This document shows positions 14,533 through 21,701 of a stretch of DNA of 21,701 nt, in pieces (within the stretch, counting starts at the first letter, position 1; every line of letters begins with the position of its first letter). The notes below the pieces were generated by a model. It was not told the DNA's origin, did no database searches, and saw only the letters and a program-made list of their open reading frames with translations. The stretch comes from an uncultured Eubacteriales bacterium (GTDB lineage: Bacteria > Bacillota > Clostridia > Oscillospirales > Butyricicoccaceae). The position numbers and the translations under genes are program-made. The stretch is taken from positions 1-21,701 of the forward strand of contig CAJUGU010000062.1 of assembly GCA_910586105.1 (NCBI GenBank), written 5' to 3'.

Positions 14533-14592
14533 TTTGAAAAGCCTCCCTCCCCGAGGGAGCTGGCAGCCGCAGGCGGACGGAGGGAGCCGCCA
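14533..14592. repeat. Dispersed intergenic repeat, copy 2
   Basis: It is related to 5975-6034, with identical AGGGAGCTGGCAGCCG and the same flanking CTCC/GGAG inverted motifs. It sits between the trpA stop and the operon terminator. Nothing else is seen in 14593-14638. Confidence 0.75.
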
Positions 14593-14638
14593 ACGGCAGC
14601 CGAGCGCCGGATCGGGTTCCGCACAATCCCCGCCCGGC

Positions 14639-15424
14639 TCAGCCACCGGAAACGGCGGAAACCGCCGCCTTCATGCCCTTAACATACTCCGCGACATACG
14701 GCACGCAGTCCGCGCCATACTGGGCGCACATTTTCACAATCGCGCTGCCAACAATCGCGCCGTCAGACTGCGCCGCCATATTCGCCGCCTGTTCGGGGGT
14801 CGAAATGCCGAACCCGACCGCGCACGAGATCTCCTTTTCCGCCTTGACCAGCCGCACCATCGCGGCGATATCGGTCGTAATATTCGTGCGGACGCCGGTC
14901 ACGCCGAGCGACGAAACGCAGTACACGAAGCCGGACGCTTCGCGCGCAATGCTGCGGACCCGTTCATGGGAAGTCGGCGCGATCAGGGAAATGAGGTCAA
15001 GCCCGAACCGTTTGCACAGCGGGTCAAACTCCTCCTTTTCTTCAAACGGGAGATCGGGCAGGATCAGTCCATCCATCCCGACTTCGGCGCTGGTTTTCAA
15101 AAACCGTTCCGCGCCATAGGAAAACACAACGTTTGCATAAGTCATAAACACCAGCGGAACGTCGGTTTTCCGCCGGATCCGGCGCACCAGCTCAAAGATC
15201 TTATCGGTCGTCACGCCGCCCGCCAGCGCGCGCTCGTTCGCCGCCTGAATGACCGGCCCTTCGGCGGTCGGATCGGAAAAGGGGATGCCCAGCTCGATCA
15301 GATCGGCCCCGGCGTCCGCCATTGCGAAGACGAGCTTTTCGGTAACGTCCAGCGACGGGTCGCCGCAGGTCAGGAACGGGATGAACGCCTTGCCCCCGGC
15401 AAAGGCTTTTGCGAGATTACTCAT
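14639..15424 (-). CDS. trpA: Tryptophan synthase alpha subunit
   Basis: The product (261 aa) cleaves indole-3-glycerol phosphate to indole and glyceraldehyde 3-phosphate, and indole is channelled to TrpB in the alpha2beta2 complex. The catalytic Glu44 lies in LIELGIPFSDP. The residue equivalent to Asp60 of the Salmonella enzyme is Glu55 (DPTAEGP), a variant I recall from other anaerobic Bacillota. The phosphate-binding end, CAVGFGISTPEQA and GAIVGSAIV, is intact. The start is ATG at 15424 (MSNLAKAF): it overlaps the trpB stop in ATGAGTAA, which implies translational coupling, and a longer upstream frame has no family similarity. It is the last gene of the operon. Confidence 0.97.
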   Translation of the reverse strand: MSNLAKAFAGGKAFIPFLTCGDPSLDVTEKLVFAMADAGADLIELGIPFSDPTAEGPVIQAANERALAGGVTTDKIFELVRRIRRKTDVPLVFMTYANVVFSYGAERFLKTSAEVGMDGLILPDLPFEEKEEFDPLCKRFGLDLISLIAPTSHERVRSIAREASGFVYCVSSLGVTGVRTNITTDIAAMVRLVKAEKEISCAVGFGISTPEQAANMAAQSDGAIVGSAIVKMCAQYGADCVPYVAEYVKGMKAAVSAVSGG

Positions 15425-16601
15425 GGATATCCTCCCCGCGGTAGCGCGCGATCGCGGCGCAGTCCTTATCCCCGCGCCCGGAAATGTTGATAACGATGAT
15501 TTGATCCTTCCGCAGCTCCGGCGCGAGCCTGCGCGCGTGCGCGACGGCGTGCGCCGATTCGATCGCGGGTATGATCCCTTCGGTGCGGCTGAGGTACTCG
15601 AACGCGTCCACCGCTTCTTCATCGGTCACGGGCACATATTCCGCCCGCCCGATATCATGCAGCCATGCGTGTTCCGGGCCGATGCCGGGATAATCCAGCC
15701 CCGCCGAGATCGAATAAACGGGCGCGATCTGCCCGTATTCATCTTGGCAGAAATACGATTTCATGCCGTGGAAAATCCCGAGCCGCCCGGTGGCGATCGT
15801 TGCGGCGGTCTCGAAAGTATCCACGCCGCGCCCGGCGGCTTCGCAGCCGATCAGCCGGACGGACGGGGTGTCGATGAAGTGATAAAACGCGCCCATTGCG
15901 TTGGAGCCGCCGCCCACACAGGCGATCACGGCGTCTGGCAGCCTGCCTTCTTTTTCCATGAGCTGCGCCTTGATCTCTTTGGAGATCACCGCCTGAAAAT
16001 CGCGCACAATCGTCGGGAACGGGTGCGGCCCCATCACCGAGCCGAGCACATAATGGGTGTCGGCGATGCGGCTGGTCCATTCGCGCATGGTCTCGGAAAC
16101 GGCGTCTTTCAGCGTCCCGGTGCCGCTGTCGACCGGGTGAACGGCCGCGCCAAGCAGCCGCATCCGGTAAACGTTCAGCGCCTGCCGGACGGTATCCTCG
16201 CGGCCCATGAAGACCTCGCATTCCAGTCCGAGCAGCGCGGCGGCGGTCGCGGTCGCCACTCCGTGCTGCCCCGCGCCGGTCTCGGCGATCACGCGGGTCT
16301 TGCCCATGCGTTTGGCAAGCAGCGCCTGCCCAAGCACGTTGTTGATCTTGTGCGAACCGGTATGGTTCAGGTCTTCGCGTTTGAGGTAAATTTTCGCGCC
16401 GCCGAGGTCGCGGGTCATTTTCCCGGCAAAATACAGCCGAGAGGGACGGCCTGCGTATTCGTTCAGCAATTCGGTCAGCTCGGCGTTGAATGCGGGATCG
16501 TCCCGATACCGTTCGTAAGCCTCCTCAAGCTCAATGACGGCATTCATCAGCGTTTCCGGCATATACTGCCCGCCGTGGATGCCAAAGCGTCCTTTTGACA
16601 T
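15417..16601 (-). CDS. trpB: Tryptophan synthase beta subunit
   Basis: The product (394 aa) is a PLP enzyme that condenses indole with serine to form tryptophan. The PLP lysine is Lys85 in LKREDLNHTGSHKINN, and the phosphate cup is GGGSNAMG. The N-terminus (GRFGIHGGQYMPETLM) shows it is the standard TrpB1 type. A TTG at 16610 would add three residues but overlaps the trpF stop and sits against the ribosome binding site. The ATG at 16601 follows AAAAGGAG by about 10 nt and is preferred. It starts 5 nt after the trpF stop and ends overlapping trpA by 8 nt. Confidence 0.97.
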   Translation of the reverse strand: MSKGRFGIHGGQYMPETLMNAVIELEEAYERYRDDPAFNAELTELLNEYAGRPSRLYFAGKMTRDLGGAKIYLKREDLNHTGSHKINNVLGQALLAKRMGKTRVIAETGAGQHGVATATAAALLGLECEVFMGREDTVRQALNVYRMRLLGAAVHPVDSGTGTLKDAVSETMREWTSRIADTHYVLGSVMGPHPFPTIVRDFQAVISKEIKAQLMEKEGRLPDAVIACVGGGSNAMGAFYHFIDTPSVRLIGCEAAGRGVDTFETAATIATGRLGIFHGMKSYFCQDEYGQIAPVYSISAGLDYPGIGPEHAWLHDIGRAEYVPVTDEEAVDAFEYLSRTEGIIPAIESAHAVAHARRLAPELRKDQIIVINISGRGDKDCAAIARYRGEDIHE

Positions 16602-16606
16602 GGTGG

Positions 16607-17206
16607 TCAAGCTCCTTTTATCATCGAAACGATGGTTTTAATCTTTTCCGGGTCCTTTTGCCCGTCGGTTTCCGCACCGCTGGAAACGTCCAGCAACACC
16701 GCGCCGGTTTTCAGCGCTTCGGGGATATTGTCGATGTTTACCCCCCCGGCGAGTGCAAACGGGCGTTGGATCCCCGCCACAAGCGACCAGTCGAAGGTCA
16801 CGCCGCCGCCTTGCCCTGCGTCCAGCAGGATCAGGTCGGCGTGGCTGTTGTTGGCCTGGATCACGTCGCGCTCGTCCCGCATCTGGAAGGCTTTCCAGAT
16901 CTGGATGCCGACCGCGCGCTCCCGGATCAGGTCGATCTCGGAGTTTGGCTCCTGCCCGTGCAGCTGCACGATCGGGATCGCATAAATCCGGGCAACCTCG
17001 GCGACCAGCGGCGCGTAATCGTTCACGAACACGCCGACCGGGACGACCTCCGGGCGCAGCAGCTTGCGGATGTCGCCGACGTCCTGCCAGTCGATATTCC
17101 GGCGGCTGCGCCTGTAATTGATGATGAAGCCGCAGTAATCCGGCATGGCCTCATTCACGGCGGCGATATCTTCGGGGCGGGTCAGCCCGCAGATTTTTAC
17201 CCGCAT
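16607..17206 (-). CDS. trpF: Phosphoribosylanthranilate isomerase
   Basis: The product (199 aa) converts N-(5-phosphoribosyl)anthranilate to the 1-deoxyribulose form, the Amadori step before TrpC. The catalytic pair is Cys6 in MRVKICGLTRPED and Asp129 in LLDAGQGGG, and the C-terminal phosphate site FALAGGVNIDNI is present. The frame is open further upstream, but those residues show no family likeness. The ATG at 17206 overlaps the end of trpC by 10 nt and matches the family start. It is a separate protein, not fused to TrpC as in enterobacteria. Confidence 0.96.
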   Translation of the reverse strand: MRVKICGLTRPEDIAAVNEAMPDYCGFIINYRRSRRNIDWQDVGDIRKLLRPEVVPVGVFVNDYAPLVAEVARIYAIPIVQLHGQEPNSEIDLIRERAVGIQIWKAFQMRDERDVIQANNSHADLILLDAGQGGGVTFDWSLVAGIQRPFALAGGVNIDNIPEALKTGAVLLDVSSGAETDGQKDPEKIKTIVSMIKGA

Positions 17207-17988
17207 CCCGTCACCTCCCGGAAGGCGGCGAGCAGCGCGCCCTTGTCCGCCGCCCGCATCAGGGCTTCGCCGACCAGCACGGCGTCCGCCCCGGCTTTGC
17301 ACAGCGCGGCGGCGTCCGCAGGGCTGGCAACGCCGCTTTCCGCGACGAAGACCGCTTCGGGCGGGGCCAGCTCGCGCAGCCGCGCGGCGTTTTCCAGATC
17401 GACGGTAAAATCTTTAAGGTTGCGGTTGTTCACGCCGATCATGGACGCGCCCGCCGAGACTGCCGACGCGATCTCGTCCGGGTCATGGGTCTCGACCAGC
17501 GCGGACAGCCCCAGCGTGTCGCAGATCTCAAGATACCGCGCGACCGTCCGGGTATCGAGCAGCGAACCGATCAACAGCACGGCGTCCGCGCCCAGCAGCC
17601 GCGCCTGATACAGCTGGTATTCGTCAACGGTGAAGTCCTTGCGGAGCATGGGCAGCGCGATGCTTTCGCGAACCTCCTGAAAGATCGCGTCCGAGCCAAG
17701 GAACCATTTGGGTTCGGTCAGGCAGGAAACGCAGTCCGCGCCTGCGGCTTCATACTCCCGCGCGATGGAACGGTAATCAAATTGCGGGTCGATCAGCCCC
17801 TTGGACGGGCTGGCTTTCTTGATCTCGCAGATGAAGGACAATTCCGGGCTGCGGAGCGTCCGCTCGAACCGCCCGCCGTCGGCGCGTCCCAGCGCCGCGC
17901 AGCGCTCTCGCAGTTCTTCCAGCGGGTGTTTTTCCCGATCGGCCGCGACCCGTTCCCGGGCATGGGCGGCAAGTTCATCCAAAATCAT
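17197..17988 (-). CDS. trpC: Indole-3-glycerol phosphate synthase
   Basis: The product (263 aa) closes the indole ring with loss of CO2 and water. The catalytic lysine region EIKKASPSKG is at 55-64. The second lysine is in RKDFTVDEYQLYQARLLGAD, and GVNNRNLKDF and FVAESGV are the usual late barrel motifs. The start ATG overlaps the trpD stop as ATGA, which suggests translational coupling. Confidence 0.97.
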   Translation of the reverse strand: MILDELAAHARERVAADREKHPLEELRERCAALGRADGGRFERTLRSPELSFICEIKKASPSKGLIDPQFDYRSIAREYEAAGADCVSCLTEPKWFLGSDAIFQEVRESIALPMLRKDFTVDEYQLYQARLLGADAVLLIGSLLDTRTVARYLEICDTLGLSALVETHDPDEIASAVSAGASMIGVNNRNLKDFTVDLENAARLRELAPPEAVFVAESGVASPADAAALCKAGADAVLVGEALMRAADKGALLAAFREVTGCG

Positions 17989-19001
17989 TTGGCAGCCTCC
18001 TGCGTCGCGGCAACGAATGCGTCGAGCTTACGGAGCGCCGCGCCGCTGTCGATCAGCTCGGCGGCTTTTGCAACGCCTTCTTTCATGTCGATCCCATCGA
18101 TCCCCAGATACAGGGCGATGCCCGCATTCAGCAGGATCACATTGCGTTTTGCGCCCTGTTCGCTCCCATCCAGTACGCGGCGGGTGATCTTCGCGTTTTC
18201 CTGCGGGGAGCCGCCGCGCAGGTCGGCGACGGTGCAGGCAGGCAGTCCCAGATCGGCGGCGGTAAAATCATAAGGGGTCAGTTCGCCAAAACGGATCTCG
18301 CACGCCTTGTTCACGCCCGCAAGGCTGGCTTCATCCATACCGCCGCCGCAGACCACCATGCCGCGCGTCACACCGAGGTTGGAAAGCACCTGCGCCATGG
18401 GCAGCACGAGCTTTTCATCATAAACGCCCAACAGCTGCATGGACGCGCGCGCCGGGTTGGAAAGCGGCCCAAGGATGTTGAACAGCGTCCGTTCACGCAT
18501 CCCTTTGCGGACGGGGGCGACGTTTTTCATCGATTTGTGATAGCCCTGTGCGAACAGGAAGCAAATGCCGGTTTCGGCAAGCACGCGCTCGTTCTGCTCG
18601 GGCGAAAGGCTGATCTGTGCGCCGAGTTCTTCCAGAACGTCGGCTGCGCCCGATTTGGACGAGACCGAGCGGTTCCCGTGCTTGGCGACGGGAACGCCGC
18701 CCGCCGCGACGACAAAGGCGGACGTGGTCGAGATGTTGAACGAACCGACCTCGTCGCCGCCGGTGCCGACGATCTCCATGACCGCGCCGCGCGGGTCGAT
18801 ATGCGCGCCCATTTCGCGCATGACTTCCGCGCAGGCGGTGATCTCGGTGATGGTCTCGCCCTTCATGCGCAGGGCGGTCAAAAGGGTCGCCATTTCGATG
18901 TCGGTAGCGGCGCCGTCCATCATTTCCAGCATGGTGGCGCGGGCGGTGTCATAGTCGAGATCATTGCCGTTGATCACGGCGTGGATCGCTTGCTGTATCA
19001 T
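17985..19001 (-). CDS. trpD: Anthranilate phosphoribosyltransferase
   Basis: The product (338 aa) joins anthranilate to PRPP. The PRPP/anthranilate motifs VGTGGDEVGSFNIST (78-92) and KHGNRSVSSKSGAADVLEELG (107-127) are complete, and the length is usual. It is a free-standing TrpD; the amidotransferase TrpG is a separate gene 83 nt upstream. That gap holds AGGAGG 8 nt before the ATG, in nearly the same context as the HPr start, and shows no promoter. Confidence 0.97.
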   Translation of the reverse strand: MIQQAIHAVINGNDLDYDTARATMLEMMDGAATDIEMATLLTALRMKGETITEITACAEVMREMGAHIDPRGAVMEIVGTGGDEVGSFNISTTSAFVVAAGGVPVAKHGNRSVSSKSGAADVLEELGAQISLSPEQNERVLAETGICFLFAQGYHKSMKNVAPVRKGMRERTLFNILGPLSNPARASMQLLGVYDEKLVLPMAQVLSNLGVTRGMVVCGGGMDEASLAGVNKACEIRFGELTPYDFTAADLGLPACTVADLRGGSPQENAKITRRVLDGSEQGAKRNVILLNAGIALYLGIDGIDMKEGVAKAAELIDSGAALRKLDAFVAATQEAAK

Positions 19002-19084
19002 AATACATACCTCCTGAAATACAAGGGTTCAAAACAACATGGAAAAAAACGAAAGGGGCGTCCGTCCGGGCGGGGCCTGCGGGA

Positions 19085-19657
19085 TCATACGCGGATGCTC
19101 AAAAAGTTGCGCATGATAACGCCGCCCAGCGGGGTAAGGATCGATTCGGGGTGGAACTGCACGCCGAAAACCGGCATGTCCCGGTGGCGCACGGCCATGA
19201 TCTCACCGATCGCGTCGCGGGAAAGCACCTTCAGGCAGTCGGGCACGGTATCCTCCGCCGCGACCAGCGAATGATAGCGCGCGGCCTCGATCCTCTCCGG
19301 AAGCCCGTGGAACAGGGGTTCGGAGGGATCGACGGCGATCGTGCTTTGCTTGCCGTGCATCAGCTGCCGGGCGTGTACGATCTTTGCGCCGAACGCCTCG
19401 CAGATCGCCTGATGCCCGAGGCACACGCCCAGGATCGGGATTTTCCCGCCCAGCTGCCGGATGACTTCTTCACAGATCCCGGCGTCCTTGGGATAACCGG
19501 GGCCGGGGGAGAGCAGGATGTGGGAAGGCCGCAGGGCTTCCAGCTCCGCCAGGGAAATGCCGTCGTTCCGGTATACCCGGATATCCGGCACGATCGCCGC
19601 CGCCTGCTGGTACAGGTTGTAGGAAAAGCTGTCATAATTATCGATCAAAACAACCAT
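19085..19657 (-). CDS. trpG: Anthranilate synthase glutamine amidotransferase subunit
   Basis: The product (190 aa) supplies ammonia from glutamine to TrpE. The class I amidotransferase triad is Cys79 (GVCLGHQAI), His169 and Glu171 (FGVQFHPESI). The N-terminal LIDNYDSFSYNL and the oxyanion loop LLSPGPGYP are typical. A free-standing TrpG may also serve p-aminobenzoate synthase in some Bacillota; whether it does so here cannot be told. It starts 3 nt after the trpE stop. Confidence 0.97.
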   Translation of the reverse strand: MVVLIDNYDSFSYNLYQQAAAIVPDIRVYRNDGISLAELEALRPSHILLSPGPGYPKDAGICEEVIRQLGGKIPILGVCLGHQAICEAFGAKIVHARQLMHGKQSTIAVDPSEPLFHGLPERIEAARYHSLVAAEDTVPDCLKVLSRDAIGEIMAVRHRDMPVFGVQFHPESILTPLGGVIMRNFLSIRV

Positions 19658-19660
19658 GGT

Positions 19661-21118
19661 TCAGTCCTCCGCTTCTGCCGCGCGCTCGATCGCGTCGATG
19701 ACCGCGCGCGCCTTGTTTGCGCTTTCCTGGAATTCATTTGCCGGTACGGAATCGGCGACAATGCCGCCGCCCGCCTGCACGGTCACGACGCCATCCTTTT
19801 TCGCGGCCATGCGGATTGCGATGCAGGTGTCCAGGTTGCCGGTGAAGTCGAGATACCCCAGCGCGCCGCCATAGATCCCGCGCGGGCGCTGTTCCAGCTC
19901 CTGAATGATCTCGCAGGCGCGGATTTTCGGCGCGCCCGAAAGGGTGCCTGCGGGGAGCACGGCTTCGATCGCCGAGCACGCGTCGCAGCCCTCCCGGAGA
20001 TCGCCTTCGACCTGCGAGCAGATGTGCATGATGCGGGAATACCGGTGGATGGCCTTGTACGCGGTGACCTCGACCGAGCCGACGCGGGAAATGCGGCCAA
20101 GGTCGTTGCGCCCGAGGTCGACGAGCATATTATGCTCGGAAAGCTCCTTCTCGTCGGCGAGCAGCTCGCGCTCAAGGGCCTGGTCCTCCTCGGGGGTCCT
20201 GCCCCGCGGGCGGGAGCCTGCGACGGGGAAGGTCGTCAGCCGTCCGTTTTGCAGCCGCACGAGGGTTTCGGGCGAGGAGCACATGATCTCGTCGCCGTCG
20301 ATCGAAAGATAGACCATATAAGGGGACGGGTTGGTCGTGCGGAGCACGCGGTAAGCGTTCAGCAGCGAGCCGTCATAGGGGCTTTGGAACTGGCGCGACT
20401 GCACGGCCTGAAAGATATCGCCGTCGAAAATATACGCCTTCGTTTTTTCGACGATCTCGGCATACTGCGCTTCGTCCAGATTGGAGGTGAAGGACGGCTT
20501 GGGGGCGGGTTTCTGCCGTGGCAGCGGGCTTTGGTCGGAAATCAGGGCGGCCATTGCTTCGAGTTCGGCGCAGGCTTTGCCGTAGTTTTCCATGACGTGG
20601 TCGGTCTGGATGTTGACGATCAGGACGATCTTTTGCCGGAGGTGATCATATGCGATCACCTTGTCGAACAGCATCAGGTCGTAATCGTCCCACGCGCCGC
20701 GCATCAGATGCAGCGTCGGCTCGGCGTAGGCAAGCATGGCGTAGGCGAAGTAGCCGACAAAGCCGCCGGTGAAGGGCGGCAGCCCGGCGAGACGGGGCGC
20801 GCGGCGGCGGGAAAGGATTTCGCGCAGCACGTCAAGCGGCCGGCCGGTTTCGACGGTGCGGTTTTCCTCGCCTTCGAGGGTGACGGAGCCGTTTTTGCAG
20901 CGGGCGCGGAGCACGGGATCGTAACCGAGGAAGGAATAGCGCCCCCAGGTCTCGCCGCCTTCGACGCTTTCCAACAGGAAGAAGCGGTCGGATCGTGCCT
21001 GAAGCCTGCGCAGCAGCAGGATCGGCGTGGTGATGTCGGCGTAGACCTCCCGGCAGACGGGAATGGTGGAATAGGTTTTTGCGAGCGTTAAAATGTCGTC
21101 GCAGCTTGGTATTATCAT
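19661..21118 (-). CDS. trpE: Anthranilate synthase component I
   Basis: The product (485 aa) makes anthranilate from chorismate with ammonia from TrpG. The C-terminal chorismate-binding domain is complete (GSRPRGRTPEED, DLGRNDLGRIS, LPAGTLSGAPKIRA, YGGALGYLDF, VQAGGGIVADS). The N-terminal domain keeps the LLES motif (48-51), which contributes to tryptophan feedback binding, so allosteric inhibition is expected on top of T-box control. The start is ATG at 21118, 10 nt after GGAGG. The frame is open for another 31 codons, but that stretch encodes the T-box terminator stem. It is the first gene of the seven-gene operon. Confidence 0.97.
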   Translation of the reverse strand: MIIPSCDDILTLAKTYSTIPVCREVYADITTPILLLRRLQARSDRFFLLESVEGGETWGRYSFLGYDPVLRARCKNGSVTLEGEENRTVETGRPLDVLREILSRRRAPRLAGLPPFTGGFVGYFAYAMLAYAEPTLHLMRGAWDDYDLMLFDKVIAYDHLRQKIVLIVNIQTDHVMENYGKACAELEAMAALISDQSPLPRQKPAPKPSFTSNLDEAQYAEIVEKTKAYIFDGDIFQAVQSRQFQSPYDGSLLNAYRVLRTTNPSPYMVYLSIDGDEIMCSSPETLVRLQNGRLTTFPVAGSRPRGRTPEEDQALERELLADEKELSEHNMLVDLGRNDLGRISRVGSVEVTAYKAIHRYSRIMHICSQVEGDLREGCDACSAIEAVLPAGTLSGAPKIRACEIIQELEQRPRGIYGGALGYLDFTGNLDTCIAIRMAAKKDGVVTVQAGGGIVADSVPANEFQESANKARAVIDAIERAAEAED

Positions 21119-21140
21119 GGTCGAACCTCCATTTTTGCAA

Positions 21141-21441
21141 TAAAAAAGCTTTTGTCTCATGATGCTCGGCATCATGGGACAAAAGCGGAAAACTTCTGCG
21201 GTACCACCCAAATTGGCGCATCAGGAAAAGCGCCCTCTCAGCAGCGCGCTGACACGCGCCCTCCCATGGTAACGGCGGGATACCCGTCAGCGCCTACTCG
21301 CCCGGGGACGGGGTTTCAAGCTGCCCTCACAAGTCCATTCGGATCCGTCCTGCGCTGCTGCCCTCGCACCGGCGGGCAGCTCTCTGGGAACGCGGTATCG
21401 GTCTTACTTACCCTTGTTCGTCGGTTTTACGATTTACTATG
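21141..21441 (-). ncRNA. Tryptophan T-box leader with attenuator
   Basis: On the minus strand the leader contains the T-box GGGTGGTACCGCAG (core 21197-21210), whose TGG pairs with the uncharged tRNA-Trp 3' end. The terminator is an 18-bp stem (21169-21186 with 21148-21165, one G-U pair) followed by TTTTTT (21142-21147). Upstream, Stem I has the AGAGAG motif and a distal stem CTGCCC/GGGCAG. The specifier is probably UGG at 21335-21337, within CGAATGGACTT. A GAGTAGG motif fits Stem II. Low charged tRNA-Trp should favour antitermination and turn on trpEGDCFBA. Confidence 0.93.
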
Positions 21442-21447
21442 ATAAAT

Positions 21448-21476
21448 AGTATAACGCGCCCGCCCCAGTTTGTCAA
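21448..21476 (-). promoter_or_regulatory. Promoter of the trp operon
   Basis: On the minus strand TTGACA (21471-21476) and TATACT (21448-21453) are 17 nt apart, a near-perfect SigA promoter. Transcription should start near 21441. Confidence 0.9.
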
Positions 21477-21488
21477 GGGCTTTTTTGC

Positions 21489-21684
21489 CCGCCCGAAAAA
21501 AAAACGGGCGACGATTTCGCAGGAGCGAACGACGGGGAGAGACTGACATTTCTTACCATGGCAGCCCGCCCTGCCCGCCGTCGTTATGGCGGGCAGGGCA
21601 GCACGCATGAACGGCTGAGTACGCACCCTTTCCCCGCCGCAGCGAAAATGAAGTTTTTACTCGATTTTTTTACAAAAAAAATCG
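21489..21684. repeat. Hairpins and an A/T palindrome at the right edge
   Basis: CGCCCG and CGGGCG flank a nine-A run near 21490-21510. A perfect 12-bp stem lies at 21568-21579 with 21588-21599. A 10-bp palindrome of A and T runs lies at 21662-21671 with 21675-21684. No convincing gene or terminator context is visible in 21477-21701. Confidence 0.6.
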
Positions 21685-21701
21685 CGGGTGCAGGGCAGAG
21701 C

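Noticed and set aside
16601..16610. TTG start for trpB three codons upstream
   Set aside because: TTG lies one base from the AAAAGGAG site, too close for initiation. The ATG at 16601 has correct spacing.
19151..21091. 646-codon plus-strand frame opposite trpG and trpE
   Set aside because: It is an antisense shadow; both trp genes have complete catalytic motifs on the minus strand.
21408..21626. 72-codon minus-strand frame at the right edge
   Set aside because: It overlaps the trp promoter and the start of the T-box leader, includes a hairpin, and has no good ribosome binding site. It might be a leader peptide or repeat-derived frame, but nothing supports it.

Overview
The window looks like a chromosomal segment of a GC-rich, anaerobic Bacillota, most likely a clostridial gut commensal of the Oscillospirales (Faecalibacterium, Gemmiger or Ruminococcaceae type). 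The evidence is strong AGGAGG ribosome binding sites, SigA-type promoters that mostly have exact 17-nt spacers, a tryptophan T-box leader, a PTS with HPr, a DUF4914-type P-loop protein, and a short dispersed intergenic repeat of a kind I recall from this group. The taxon is inferred from these traits; no marker gene is present.

Left part (1-8,000). A plus-strand GH36 alpha-galactosidase with its own promoter and terminator converges on a minus-strand DUF4914-like P-loop protein. Behind that lie an unrecognised four-helix membrane protein and a MATE-family exporter, all on the minus strand and each with its own promoter. The 0.5 kb between the last two is a patchwork of short GC-rich repeats and hairpins.

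Middle part (8,000-11,500). A small HPr phosphocarrier gene and a full-length mannitol PTS permease (domain order IIC-IIB-IIA) lie on the minus strand. HPr passes phosphate to the EIIA domain of MtlA, which passes it to EIIB and so drives mannitol uptake. This HPr keeps His15 but has Arg where Bacillota normally carry regulatory Ser46. Both genes are bracketed by three arrays of consecutive, mostly perfect hairpins whose stems differ in sequence. This is the most striking unexplained structure in the window.

Right-middle (11,500-14,640). A plus-strand pair (YwqG/DUF1963 protein and nucleoside phosphorylase) ends at a strong bidirectional terminator. Facing it is a minus-strand pair (XRE-type regulator and small membrane protein) driven by a consensus promoter.

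Right part (14,640-21,701). A complete seven-gene tryptophan operon, trpE-G-D-C-F-B-A, lies on the minus strand with overlapping or nearly abutting genes. It is preceded by a consensus promoter and a T-box leader with a UGG specifier, and ends in a rho-independent terminator. It encodes the whole route from chorismate to tryptophan, controlled by uncharged tRNA-Trp. The last 220 bases hold hairpins but no convincing gene.
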